DNA of 64,000 bases from Tetraselmis striata. Lineage: Eukaryota > Chlorophyta > Chlorodendrophyceae > Chlorodendrales > Chlorodendraceae. The stretch is taken from positions 118,876 to 182,875 of the forward strand of contig VCJN01000908.1 in assembly GCA_006384855.1 (NCBI GenBank), read 5' to 3'. The first letter of the stretch is position 1; the number at the start of each line of letters is the position of its first letter. A program made the position numbers and the translations under genes. Below the pieces are notes generated by a model. That model was not told the origin of the DNA and made no database searches. It saw only the letters and a list, made by a program, of their open reading frames with translations. Below are positions 11,213-20,600 of this stretch, piece after piece.

Positions 11213-11667
11213 CCACCTGGTGGGGGAGGGGCTCACATCCACCTCCACGTGTCTTTGGCCGAAGTAGTGGCGTATGAAGGGGGTGCCGCAGGCAGCCAAG
11301 GTCAGCAAGGCAGCGTGCAACTGGACAAGCCCGTCGTTACATGGGATGGACCTCGTGGACCACTCCGCCAAAGACGCAGTCAAAACCATATGAAATCGAG
11401 CAGTACCTTCTTGCCGAAAACGGCCACACTGAACATGCCGAATACGAAGCTGTCAAGGCGGCAATCTCCGGCCTCTCGACGACTAACGGGGGTACGTGCA
11501 TACCTCGGGGGTATTACGGTGCGTAGCCCCCCCCCCCCCCCCCCCCCCCTCCACGCCCGTCCGCCTTCCAACACATTTTAGCCTTCCCGCTTTGCAATCA
11601 CGGGGCTTGAAACCAACGCAAGTGTGTTTTGCAGGTGTACCAGTGCCGGCGGCACGTAGCGTGCCCG

Positions 11668-12152
11668 TGTGACAGTTATACTGTATTGTGACTTGTCATG
11701 CGCTATCTTTGGCATAATACAGTACGAGAGCCGGTACCACTGAATGATGTACATTCTACGGGTACTAGAGTACGAGTGCGCGCATGTCACGCGCACGAGT
11801 ACTCGTATATCGGCCTGCTGTATTATATATAATATATCTTCCTGTCTGTCAGATATATGCTATCCTTGACAGTGCAGGGGATGTGTTATGTATTGCCGTA
11901 CAATGACGGGGCTGACGTTCTGCCTACTGTCTGATTCTCCATGGTGACGCCCTTGGCAGTGGGCGTGCTGCTAGTGGTCGGCATGGCCTGATGGCCAGTG
12001 CCGACAATAGCTAGATTATTTGTAGCAGCGGGTGGTGACAACTTGTAACAATTATTGTATTCCAAAAACACTGTAGCCTCTCGCCTTTGCACCACCACTG
12101 CACACCCACCTTTGTTTGTCCCTGCAGTCTCTATCCGGCTGAGACTGTCGCA
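11668..12152 (+). repeat. 5' LTR
   Basis: Starts TGTGACAG and ends CTGTCGCA, a near-perfect short inverted repeat with the canonical TG...CA ends. It contains a TATATATAATATA stretch near 11,823-11,838 that could serve as the LTR promoter TATA region. Confidence 0.93.
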
Positions 12153-12153
12153 C

Positions 12154-12169
12154 TGGTTTCGGAGCGAGT
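12154..12169 (+). other. Putative primer-binding site
   Basis: Begins one base after the 5' LTR. TGGTTTCGGAGCGAG resembles the usual initiator-Met tRNA complement (TGGTATCAGAGC...) at 12 of 15 positions. The tRNA of this host is not known, so the primer identity is an inference. Confidence 0.55.
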
Positions 12170-12224
12170 GTTAGCTCCAGATTCTTCAAGTCTTCCACTG
12201 CAAGTACTCCTCGTTTGTTGTATA

Positions 12225-13127
12225 ATGAGTGACGTGATGAGGCGCAAGTTTTCGCGCGCACAACTGGCGGCTCGAGAGCGGGACGCAGACACTAAGCTAC
12301 CCTTCGACTGCGGTGTCACAGCATCTGTGATTGTTACTTCAGGCACTGGAGCTGGTGCTGAGCGTGACATTATGATGACTGTTGAACCGAATCATAATAA
12401 CACTGCTTTTCTGCCCTGTGGGACCTCGACGCTTATCGATCTGTCAGTTCGCGAACTCGCAGTGCGTATGCTGCAAACTGAAACCGGGATCACGATGAAC
12501 CCGGCTGACCTGAATCTCTTCGACTGTGTGACTATCGATGGAACCGACTGCTTTCTGTACGAGGCTCGAGTGAATTATTATGAGCTGAAGAATGATACTC
12601 GTTGGCCATACCGAGCTGAGCAGCTGGTTAATGATAGTCTGATACCGTTTGTTGGACCTCAAGTAGCGGTCGACCCGCCTGCTGATAATGGTCCTCGTTT
12701 CCCTGATCGAATCACCATCGAGCCTGGCAATGATCGCCCGTCATATACTACCGAGATAGCTGCGCACCTGCGGGGTAAATGGTGTCGTGCCGTTCCCTAT
12801 GTCGCAGCGCAAGTTATATACTCGGCAGTCGTCGACAAGTGGTCGAACGTGTATAAGGCTGTCACGACTTCTGGTATATGGACCAACAAGAGTTACCCTG
12901 GCGTACCTGTCACTGTATCGTTCCGTTTTGGCTTCGACGAGTCACCTCTGTGGGAGGTCGTCGACGACTACATGGCTGTCGACATAGCGACCGAGTTCTG
13001 CTGTATGGAGCTGAAAGAACGACTACCTGCTACTGCGTCCGAGTTCGTCGTCATAGCCGTTCGCATATCGGCTCAAGTACATGACCTTCAACGAGAAGAC
13101 TGCATCTATAGCTTCATATGCATATGA
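12225..13127 (+). CDS. Retrotransposon ORF1 (gag position), 301 codons
   Basis: Starts at ATG 12,225 (MSDVMRRKFSRAQLAARERD) 70 bases after the LTR; the same frame stays open upstream but without an earlier ATG. It lies where gag is expected, yet no CCHC zinc knuckle is present and I cannot assign a fold. It ends at the edge of a GCATCT/CATATG-rich microsatellite (13,100-13,180), so the original frame may have continued and been broken by repeat expansion. The next open stretch (13,198-13,491; RQEYYDILAIIRQEL) is in another frame and may be its continuation. Confidence 0.6.
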   Translation: MSDVMRRKFSRAQLAARERDADTKLPFDCGVTASVIVTSGTGAGAERDIMMTVEPNHNNTAFLPCGTSTLIDLSVRELAVRMLQTETGITMNPADLNLFDCVTIDGTDCFLYEARVNYYELKNDTRWPYRAEQLVNDSLIPFVGPQVAVDPPADNGPRFPDRITIEPGNDRPSYTTEIAAHLRGKWCRAVPYVAAQVIYSAVVDKWSNVYKAVTTSGIWTNKSYPGVPVTVSFRFGFDESPLWEVVDDYMAVDIATEFCCMELKERLPATASEFVVIAVRISAQVHDLQREDCIYSFICI

Positions 13128-13180
13128 ATGGATGCATCTATAGGCTCATATGCATCTGCATCTGCATCTATAGCCTGCAA
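13100..13180 (+). repeat. Hexamer-type microsatellite inside the retroelement
   Basis: Iterated GCATCT and TCATATGCAT units with ATAG interruptions. The ORF1 stop codon lies within it. Confidence 0.75.
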
Positions 13181-13197
13181 GGTGGTGATCGCAGGAC

Positions 13198-14110
13198 GTG
13201 CTGGAGCGCCCGCGACTTTCGCCGAGTACGCGCCAAGAATATTACGACATACTGGCGATAATTCGGCAGGAGCTGAGCAACGAGCCGACGACCGTCGAGT
13301 GTACGACGAGCCTTTGTCATCCGGACCAGCGGAGCTCGGCGCATCGCATGTTTGCTAACCGAGGAGAGGCGCGGAGGAGTCGACGTGTCGACACGCTGAT
13401 CGACGACCTGTGTTATGGTCTTTTCAGTGGCGACTCGGCAAGTTGCCTCGGCACATCCAAGGTCAGTACGCACTTTACGCACTTTAGATGATGATGATGT
13501 ACCGTCAGACTCTACTAGTGCCCCTGTAGATGCACCTACCGATACGTACCGGTAGTAACGCATCAGATATAGATACGAAAAGCATACTCGTTACAGCAGC
13601 TCGAAAATTGTCGGGTCGTCGTCGAGTAAAAGCTATATCCGTCGTAAATATGTCCAGACTTCTAGTACACATACTGGTGTTACCTGGAGACTGGTGGATC
13701 GTATCTTTGACCCCCTCTATGATAAGTATATGTTTACTTTAGAGGGATGTGCAGATTTATGAGGGATTGAATACCCATAAGGATCTGCCATTTTGTTGGT
13801 CAACGAATCAGTTTTAGAACGGGACTTAGCTGGTGAACGAGTATATATACATCCACCATCGAACAGAGTAGAACAAATTGCTGCTGCACACTTTGGACAG
13901 TGTCGTAAAGCTAATCGTGATGATACTCTGGGTGTTTTTATACTACCAGCTTGGGATAAGTTTAATGCTATGACAAAGCATTAGAAACTAATCCAAGAGT
14001 TCTCGGCTAGAACGCCTATGTTTACCCGTTTATCACCAGATAATGCTACTGTCCATATGATGTTCGCCCTGTGCCGTGGCCCATTCGTATATGGCTTGTG
14101 GACAATGAAT
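13198..14110 (+). pseudogene. Methyltransferase-like module of the retroelement, broken
   Basis: Read through stops in one frame, about 13,680-14,110 gives a segment resembling the phage-type DNA adenine methyltransferase (Dam) fold: FDPLYDKY, then FTLEGCAD, later GERVYIHPPSN (the position of the D/N-P-P-Y/F catalytic motif), and GVFILPAWDKF (the following hydrophobic strand). The same frame runs on into the protease region. It is interrupted by TGA near 13,760, TAA near 13,775 and TAG at 13,982-13,984. The HPPS motif replaces the canonical NPPF/DPPY, so catalysis is doubtful even without the stops. From memory, related modules occur in other algal gypsy elements. Assignment is by motif only. 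Confidence 0.5.
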
Positions 14111-15363
14111 GTAGTGTACCTGATGATATTATGGATGAATCCTGCTCACCTAATGTTGATGGGGAGGTGTCTACGGACACTCAGGATTTTAACGTGGAGT
14201 CAGAAAATGTCAACCAAAATATTTTTGACTCGGAAACCGTTAATGTGTCGGCTGATAATGTTGATAATGTATCACAACCAGCTACTGTGGCTTCAGTAAG
14301 TAAATGGGACGATCCCGGGCCACTATTAAAGGTTGAAATCAGCTTCAATACTGGTGCTCATGTAGATGCATTGGTAGATAATGCAGCATCACTGAATTTT
14401 ATTTCTGAGGACTTTGTCCGTAAAAATAATATTCAAATTGAGAAACTTCAGAAGAAACTTCCGGTTCGTCTTGCTAATGGTCAACGTGTGAGTTGTACAC
14501 AGATCGTTACCATTACATTTGATATAGCAGGACACTCTTTTGAGAACCGAGTATTTCATGTTCTTCGAGAACTCACTGTGGTTGATGTTGTATTAGGATT
14601 AACTTGGCTTGATGAAGCGCAAGTATCTGTACAATATGGGGAGAATCGTATCTTAACCCTAATTGATGGTACAGAAATCCAGTTTGAAACAATAGAACGC
14701 CGACCCGCATGTAGTTCGGTTTCTGCAATTAAATTGATGACATTAATGCGGAAAACGGCGAGGGGAGGGAAAGCAAAGCCCCGTGTGGCTGAGTTCTATT
14801 CTGTCCAAATAAGTTTGATTAAGGATGACCCTAATCTGCATTTGGATGATGCAATGCTACCTGAGCATAAGGAGGCTGTTCGTAAAATTCTTTGTGATGA
14901 ATTTCCGGATGTGTTGCGACCGGTTGATAGTACTCCGCAGCATCGACCATGGGACCATAAGATTGATCTTACTGGTACTATGAAGAAACAATGTCTCAAT
15001 CGGTTGTCCCCGGCTGAGCGTGCCGAGTTAGATCGCCAATTAAAATCAGCTATTGAAGCCGGACTTGTACGTCCTAGTCAATCTGAGTTTGGCTCGCCTA
15101 TTCTTTTTGTTAGGAAGGCGGATGGATCTCTCCGGTTATGTGTAGACTTTCGTGGTCTCAATGATGTTACTCGGAAGGATGCGTATCCCTTACCGCGTAT
15201 TGATGAAACTCTTGATGAGTTGAGAAAAGCTCGATGCTATACCCATTTAGATTTAGCCTCCGGTTATTGGCAGGTTGCTATAGCTGAGGAGGATACATCT
15301 GATGGATTATTAAAATGGACTGTTATGCCATTTGGGTTATGCAATGCCCCTGCAATTTTCTAA
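14071..15363 (+). pseudogene. Pol, protease and N-terminal reverse transcriptase
   Basis: A 430-codon open stretch. Retropepsin-like domain at about residues 85-185: VDALVDNAASLNFIS, VVLGLTWLDEA. The catalytic triplet is DNA rather than D-S/T-G, so activity is doubtful. RT follows from about residue 290: KSAIEAGLVRPSQSEFGSPI, DGSLRLCVDFRGLN, then motif A (THLDLASGYWQV) and motif B region (VMPFGLCNAPAIF). Between A and B roughly six residues usual in the family (around KTAF) are missing. The frame ends at TAA 15,361-15,363 where the family has Gln (FQR), so this is a C-to-T type nonsense change. Confidence 0.9.
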
Positions 15364-16465
15364 CGTATGATGAATGCTATCTTACGTCCCCCTTTTGCGT
15401 AAATTTGTTGTTGTATATCTTGATGATATTTGTATATATTCAGAGAATTATGTTGACCACTTTGAACATATATTCGTATGGTAGTGGCAAAATTATCTGA
15501 ACATAACCTATGTTTGCAACTAAAGAAATGTTTCTTTGGTACGACATCTATGGAGTATTAACTATGGGATATAGTGTATCGGTGGTAAAAGTTGGCATGT
15601 GCCAAAAACTCAGAGCGAAGTGCGAAGTTTTGTACAATTTTGCAATTTTTACTCTAGGTTTATTCACCATTTCAGTGATCTAACCACTCCTTTGACAGAT
15701 TTGTTACGTAAAACAAAACCAGCCGTTGTAGACTGGAGTCCTTACTGTCAGGAAGCTTTCGAGACTCTTCGTCTGCCGTTGATTTCCGCACCTTGTCTGA
15801 CCATACTGTGGAAGTGGGCATTGATGTGACGTTCTACCGCAGCGACAGATGCGTCCAACGTAGGGCTAGCTGCAGTAGTATTGCAGGACTAGGGAGGAGG
15901 CTCTCAACCAGTGGCATTCTGGGCGCGGAAGCTGAATACAGCTGAGCGTGGGAATACTTACTCTGCTTATGACCTAGAGGCATTAGCCATCTGTGGGTCT
16001 ATTAAGCATTGGAGGTGTTACCTTGAAGGTTGCCGTCGATTCCTTTGTTTCAGACAATGACACCCTACGGCATTTGCTCAGGCAACCTACAGAACGGATG
16101 AATAAGCGCTAACCTCGCTATGTTCGCGACTTAAGCCTTATGTAGGTTCGATGTCCCTTGCGTACAGAAAAGGCAAGTGGAATAAGGCAGATCCGTTGTC
16201 TCGTAGACCGGATTTAAAACCGTTAAGTTTCGGTGGCCTTTATTGGACCGGGGATGTGCCGGACGCGGTTGAGACACTTGAAGGTGTACACACCCCACTG
16301 TTTTCTGCCATAGCTTCTATGAGTGTGAGTGCTCTAAAGCTTAGTGATGACATACTCGACATGATAAAAACGGGGTATGTGGCAGACGACTTCTATTCCG
16401 AATGGGGGGGATGGATGAAGTCGGGACATGTGTCCAAACATGACGGCTTTTTTTTGGAGGCATAA
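15364..16465 (+). pseudogene. Pol, RT C-terminus and RNase H, frameshifted
   Basis: Continuation of pol in changing frames. Catalytic YLDD is at 15,416-15,427 after a one-base frameshift. The RT connection segment is at 15,599-15,829 (RSFVQFCNFYSRFIHHFS, PLTDLLRK). RNase H-like residues follow in another frame at about 15,840-16,010 (TDASNVGLAAVV, FWARKLNTAERGNTYSAYDL), interrupted by TAG. TAA at 16,110-16,112 again sits where Gln would be expected (NKR-stop-PRYVRDL). The frame then reads SLAYRKGKWNKADPLSRRPD, the usual end of RNase H. At least three stops and two frameshifts make this non-functional. Confidence 0.88.
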
Positions 16466-17705
16466 ATGCCTATGCATCCCTAATAACCGTCAGCTCATTA
16501 ACAAAATATTGTATGAGTTACATGATACTACTGGGCACCGGGCTGTTCAGAGTACCTTGGCACGTGCCTTGGATCGTTTTTGGTGGACGCGTATACGTCA
16601 TGACGTGAAAGCCTATTGTGATAATTGTCCAACCTGTAGGCGGGTACGTTCTCGTCCGCAGCCGGCAGCACCGACGCAGCCGCTTCCAGTGCCGCCACGT
16701 CCATGGCACTCGGTTGGTTTGGATTTCATTACCGATTTACCTGTGAGTAATGGTTTTGATGCAATGTTGGTTGTTGTATGCCATCTAACCCGTCAAGCAC
16801 ATTTTATTCCGACGATTAAAACTGTGACTGGTGAATATTCAGCTGAGTTATTTCTGAAGGAAGTATACAGGCTGCATGGTTTACCAAGGGTTATAATTTC
16901 GGACCGTGATCCGAGATTTATGTCGTCTTTTTGGCAGACTTTGTGGCGTCGCCTAGGCACTAAGTTAAACATGTCTAGTGGCCAACATCCTGAAACGGAT
17001 GGTCTGACTGAAAGGATCAATGCCATTGTCTGTGAACTAGCTCGAGCGTTTTGTTGCTTTGATGGCACCAATTGGGTTAATCAATTGCCGTTGATGGAAT
17101 TTTCGTATAATTCTAATCGTGCACTTGGTATTGAGCATACACCGTTTGAGGTTAATTACGGATTTAATCCTGAAACACCTCCTGACTTATTGTTTGCCAT
17201 GAGGCCCACAATACCTGTGTCAGTCAGTGCTCAACAGAAAATCCAGAATATGAAAGATATCCATGACTTAGTCAAATCGATTTTGGCAATTCATAAGGAT
17301 GAGTTGACTGTTCGTCCTACGGAAAGGCAACAGAGGGATGTTCCCGTTTTCAATATTGGAGATAAAGTGAGTATTGTAACTCGCTTTCTGAAAATCAAAG
17401 GCCAACCTAACCAGAAGTTAATGGATAGGCAGTTGGGCCCTTTTCCGATTATTGAGAAGATTGGCAATTATAGTTTCCGGTTGCAGTTGCCTCCGGGGAT
17501 GAAGTTGCATCCGGTTTTCCATGTGAATAGTTTGCGGCCTTGTCCGACTGCACCTATTCGACCGGTTGTGCCATTGGTCACGGGTTCTGAGGAGGATCCT
17601 GATAGCCAAGAGTTTGAAATTGAGAAAGATATCTGCTGTCGAAGTTGGCTTGATGCCAGGACGCAAAGGTACTCAATTGCAATTTTTGGTGCACTTTGCA
17701 GATAA
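16428..17705 (+). CDS. Integrase of the gypsy element
   Basis: About 425 codons open. The N-terminal zinc-binding region has H-H-C-C spacing (ELHDTTGHRAV, then CDNCPTCRRVR). The catalytic core has the three acidic residues in LDFITDLPV, IISDRDPRF and HPETDGLTERIN. A C-terminal domain (GDKVSIVTRFL, KLMDRQLGPFPI, LQLPPGMKLHPVFHV) follows. A frameshift near 17,640 separates it from a C-terminal tail at about 17,640-17,862 (QLQFLVHFADKTIAPVWHRL), which resembles the chromodomain-like ends of related integrases. The clear, long frame suggests later decay than in RT. Confidence 0.9.
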   Translation: MCPNMTAFFWRHKCLCIPNNRQLINKILYELHDTTGHRAVQSTLARALDRFWWTRIRHDVKAYCDNCPTCRRVRSRPQPAAPTQPLPVPPRPWHSVGLDFITDLPVSNGFDAMLVVVCHLTRQAHFIPTIKTVTGEYSAELFLKEVYRLHGLPRVIISDRDPRFMSSFWQTLWRRLGTKLNMSSGQHPETDGLTERINAIVCELARAFCCFDGTNWVNQLPLMEFSYNSNRALGIEHTPFEVNYGFNPETPPDLLFAMRPTIPVSVSAQQKIQNMKDIHDLVKSILAIHKDELTVRPTERQQRDVPVFNIGDKVSIVTRFLKIKGQPNQKLMDRQLGPFPIIEKIGNYSFRLQLPPGMKLHPVFHVNSLRPCPTAPIRPVVPLVTGSEEDPDSQEFEIEKDICCRSWLDARTQRYSIAIFGALCR

Positions 17706-17880
17706 AACTATTGCACCTGTTTGGCATCGTTTGTTTGATGTAAAACGAACTGTTGCTTTGCAAGGTTTTCTGGATACGCCGATGTGGCTGCAGTTTGCTG
17801 AGTCAGATGAATTTCTGCAGCATGCGGCTAAATATCCGGCTAGGATTCCAACTGCAAATTGAATACTGCTTTTAGTTGTC

Positions 17881-17899
17881 CAAGGGGGGAGAGATGTAG
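17881..17899 (+). other. Polypurine tract
   Basis: CAAGGGGGGAGAGATGTAG lies directly before the 3' LTR; its purine-rich core AAGGGGGGAGAGA is the expected plus-strand primer. Confidence 0.8.
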
Positions 17900-18391
17900 T
17901 GTGACAGTTATACTGACTTGTAACTTGTCATGCGCTATCTTTGGCATAATACAGTACGAGAGCCGGTACCACTGAATGATGTACATTCTACGGGTACTAG
18001 AGTACGAGTGCGCGTGTGTCACGCGCACGAGTACTCGTATATCGGCCTGCTGTATTATACATATATATATATATGTCTCCCTGTCTGTCAGATATATTCT
18101 ATCCTTGACAGTGCAGGGGATATGTTATGTATTGCCGTACAATGACGGGGCTGACGTTCTGCCTACTGTCTGATTCTCCATGGTGACGCCCTTGGCAGTG
18201 GGCGTGCTGCTAGTGGTCGGCATGGCCTGATGGCCAGTGCCGACAATAGCTAGATTATTTGTAGCAGCGGGTGGTGACAACTTGTAACAATTATTGTATT
18301 CCAAAAACACTGTAGCCTCTCGCCTTTGCACCACCACTGCACACCCACCTTTGTTTGTCCCTGCAGTCTCTATCCGGCTGAGACTGTCGCA
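17900..18391 (+). repeat. 3' LTR
   Basis: Aligns with the 5' LTR end to end. Differences are confined to a short segment near the start, two bases near 18,015, the AT microsatellite (longer here) and two or three isolated bases; the distal part looks identical. Followed by the target duplication CCCG. Confidence 0.93.
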
Positions 18392-18395
18392 CCCG

Positions 18396-19196
18396 GCTCA
18401 CTCATGCTGAGCTGTCAACCATGCTACTACATGCGAGTAGAAGTTGCACTTCAACGATGTTGACACACTCGCGCTTCTCGTAATTCACACACATGCGCTC
18501 TGCAGCACCAACATCAGTTGAGCTAGCAAGAAAACGGGGCATGCCGAGCTCTCGCGGGATAGGATGGAGGTGCCGTAGCAGCCATTCGAGTTGTAGTCTT
18601 ATGTCGCGCGACGAGCTTGACATGCCTCGAGGGAACGCTCGACTGTGCGGCCCCTGACGGTATCGACGGAGGCGCAGTCGACGTGGTCACAAGGCCTTGT
18701 GGGACAACTAAAGCTACTTAAATTGAAACCGGCTATGGCGCGGTGCTTGAGTTATCGGCCGTCGACGGGATCTCAGCTTGGATAGGCTCAGCCCTTGGAC
18801 GATTGCATGCGCCGTTCTGCCCCCAACGCGGCGGCGCAAGCATGCTTGGTTTCATATTTTAGGATCCAAGAGGCGCATGGGAGTGAAAGGAAGGCACATA
18901 AGTCGGCACCGCCGAGCCCTTCCTTTCAGCCGCCATGCTAGACGATCGCGAACAAAGGCTCCACGCCGGCGGCTCCTAGCTGGCTTGACACGCCTTACCC
19001 TTCGGCCGAGGCTGAAAGTCGGTCTCGGCCTCGGCGTCGGCTGCAGTCGTGAGACGACGCTGCTCCCGAGCACGCACGAATGCCGGTTTATTCTTGAACG
19101 GCTGCCTTTCGCCACCCTAAATGCCCTAGCAAAGCGCCCATATTCCAGCGACGGCGTAAACTAAAAAAACCCCAAGGGCACTAGCATATATGGCAG
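18396..19196. other. Gene-free stretch 3' of the retrotransposon
   Basis: No recognised gene. Open frames of 73 to 128 codons are present on both strands, but none has known motifs. Confidence 0.4.
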
Positions 19197-19199
19197 AAA

Positions 19200-20600
19200 C
19201 ACCCCTTGCTTGGTCTTTTTTTTGCGAGCAGCTCTGCAGCCTTGGTCTGCTGGCGCCGCCCACCTTGGCGACTGGCGGCGCCTCCTTTCAGGCCGGACTA
19301 CGACTCCTCGGCATCGGGGCGAAGGGGAGCGTCGCTCGTGCTAGCGCAGCTTTATTCGCAGTCGGGGCCTATGGGTTTAACGTGCGATGGCGACATAATT
19401 AGCAAGCCGAAAACTAAAAAGCTTAACAAGGCCTTGCATCGCAGCAAGGCCGCTCACCTTGGCGACTAGCGTCGCCTCTTTATTTCAGGCCGGCTGCGGC
19501 TCGGCAGCATCGAGGCCATGGGGTGCGTCGCTCGTGCCGGCTTTTGCACTCGGGGTCCGTGAGTCGAACGTGCAATCATGGCGACATAATTAGCAAGTGG
19601 TAAAAATACAGAGGTGCACAACGGCATTATATCGCAGCATAGCCACCTACCTTGGAGACTTGCGGCGCCTCTTTCGAGGCCGGCTGCGACTCGGCCGAAC
19701 CGGGGGCAGGGGATGCGTCGCTCGTGCCAGCTATTGCAGTCGGGTGATGTAGGTGGAAAGTGCGATGGCGACATAATTAGCACACCGAAAACTAAAAAGC
19801 CCAACATGGCCTTACCTCGCAGCCATGCAACCCACCCTGGCGACTGGCGGCGCCGCTTTCGAGGCCGGCTGCGACTCGTCGGCAGCGAAGCGAAGGGGGT
19901 GCGTCGTTCGTGCCAGCTTTTGCAGTCGGGGGCTGTGGGTGGAACGTGTGATGGCGACACAATTAGCAAGCCGAAAACTACATATTAAGTCCAATACATA
20001 GCCTTACATCACAACAAGGCCACCCACCTTGGCGAATTGCGGCGCCTCTTGCAAGGCCGGCTGCGACTCGTCGGCAACGAGGCGAGGGGGTGCGTCGCTC
20101 GCGCCAGGTTTGCAGTCGGGGGTTGTGGGTGGAACGTGCGATGGCGACATAATTAGCAAGTAGCCGAAAACTAAAAAGCCCAACATAGCCTTATATCGAA
20201 GCAAGGCCACCCGCTACCTTGGCGGCTGGCGGCGCCTCTTTCGAGGCCGGCTGCAACTCGTCAGCACCGAGGGCAGAGAGGCCGTCGCGTGTGCCGGCTA
20301 TTGCCGTAGCTTTCGGGGGCGGTGGGCCCTAGATGCGATGGCGACAATATTTAGCAAGCCGTAAATGTTTGAAGTCCCACATTAGTAGCAATGTGTCGTA
20401 GCAAGGCCACCCACCTTGGCGACTGGCGGCGCCTTTGTCGAGGCCCGCGGGTCGACGGCAGAGCTTGAGCATGGGCTTGAGCTCTTAGCATGGTCGACGG
20501 CAGAGCGGGTCGACGGCAGAGCTTGAGCATGGGCCAGAGCTTGAGCGCGTTGAGCTTGTGCATGGGCGCCGTCGTGTGCTATTCCAGTCGTAGGTGGGTC
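19200..20600 (+). repeat. Tandem array of ~188-bp units
   Basis: The marker GGCGACA(T/C)AATTAGCAAG recurs at about 19,389, 19,580, 19,768, 19,953 and 20,140, with a variant at about 20,340; spacings are 187-198 bases. Each unit also holds CACCTTGGCGACTGGCGGCGCC, TTTCGAGGCCGGCTGCGACTC, GTGCGTCGCTCGTGCC and GCAGTCGGGG. About seven units are present, the outer ones more divergent. The last unit contains a smaller nested repeat (GGTCGACGGCAGAGCTTGAG, about 20,450-20,560). The open frames across this array are by-products of the repeat. Confidence 0.9.

Larger units (their letters stand above)
11668..18391 (+). mobile_element. Ty3/gypsy-type LTR retrotransposon, nearly full length, disabled
   Basis: The element is bounded by LTRs of 485 and 492 bp and flanked by the 4-bp direct duplication CCCG (11,664-11,667 and 18,392-18,395). 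Order: 5' LTR, primer-binding site, ORF1, methyltransferase-like module, protease, reverse transcriptase, RNase H, integrase, C-terminal tail, polypurine tract, 3' LTR. Integrase after RNase H is the Ty3/gypsy order. Coding capacity is broken by several stops and frameshifts in ORF1's 3' flank, the methyltransferase module, RT and RNase H, whereas ORF1 (301 codons) and integrase (~425 codons) are open. The LTRs differ mainly in an AT tract and a handful of substitutions, and their last ~300 bp look identical. The insertion is thus fairly recent compared with the damage inside. Confidence 0.95.

Noticed and set aside
11668-18391. TAA/TAG coding for glutamine (variant nuclear code)
   Set aside because: Two TAA codons sit at Gln positions in the retroelement, but TAA, TAG and TGA all terminate well-conserved host genes at the expected family lengths in this window, and a TGA also interrupts the element. 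Nonsense mutation is simpler.
19466-19988. 167- and 124-codon frames over 19.4-20.0 kb as genes
   Set aside because: They run across the ~188-bp tandem repeats and change content with each unit.
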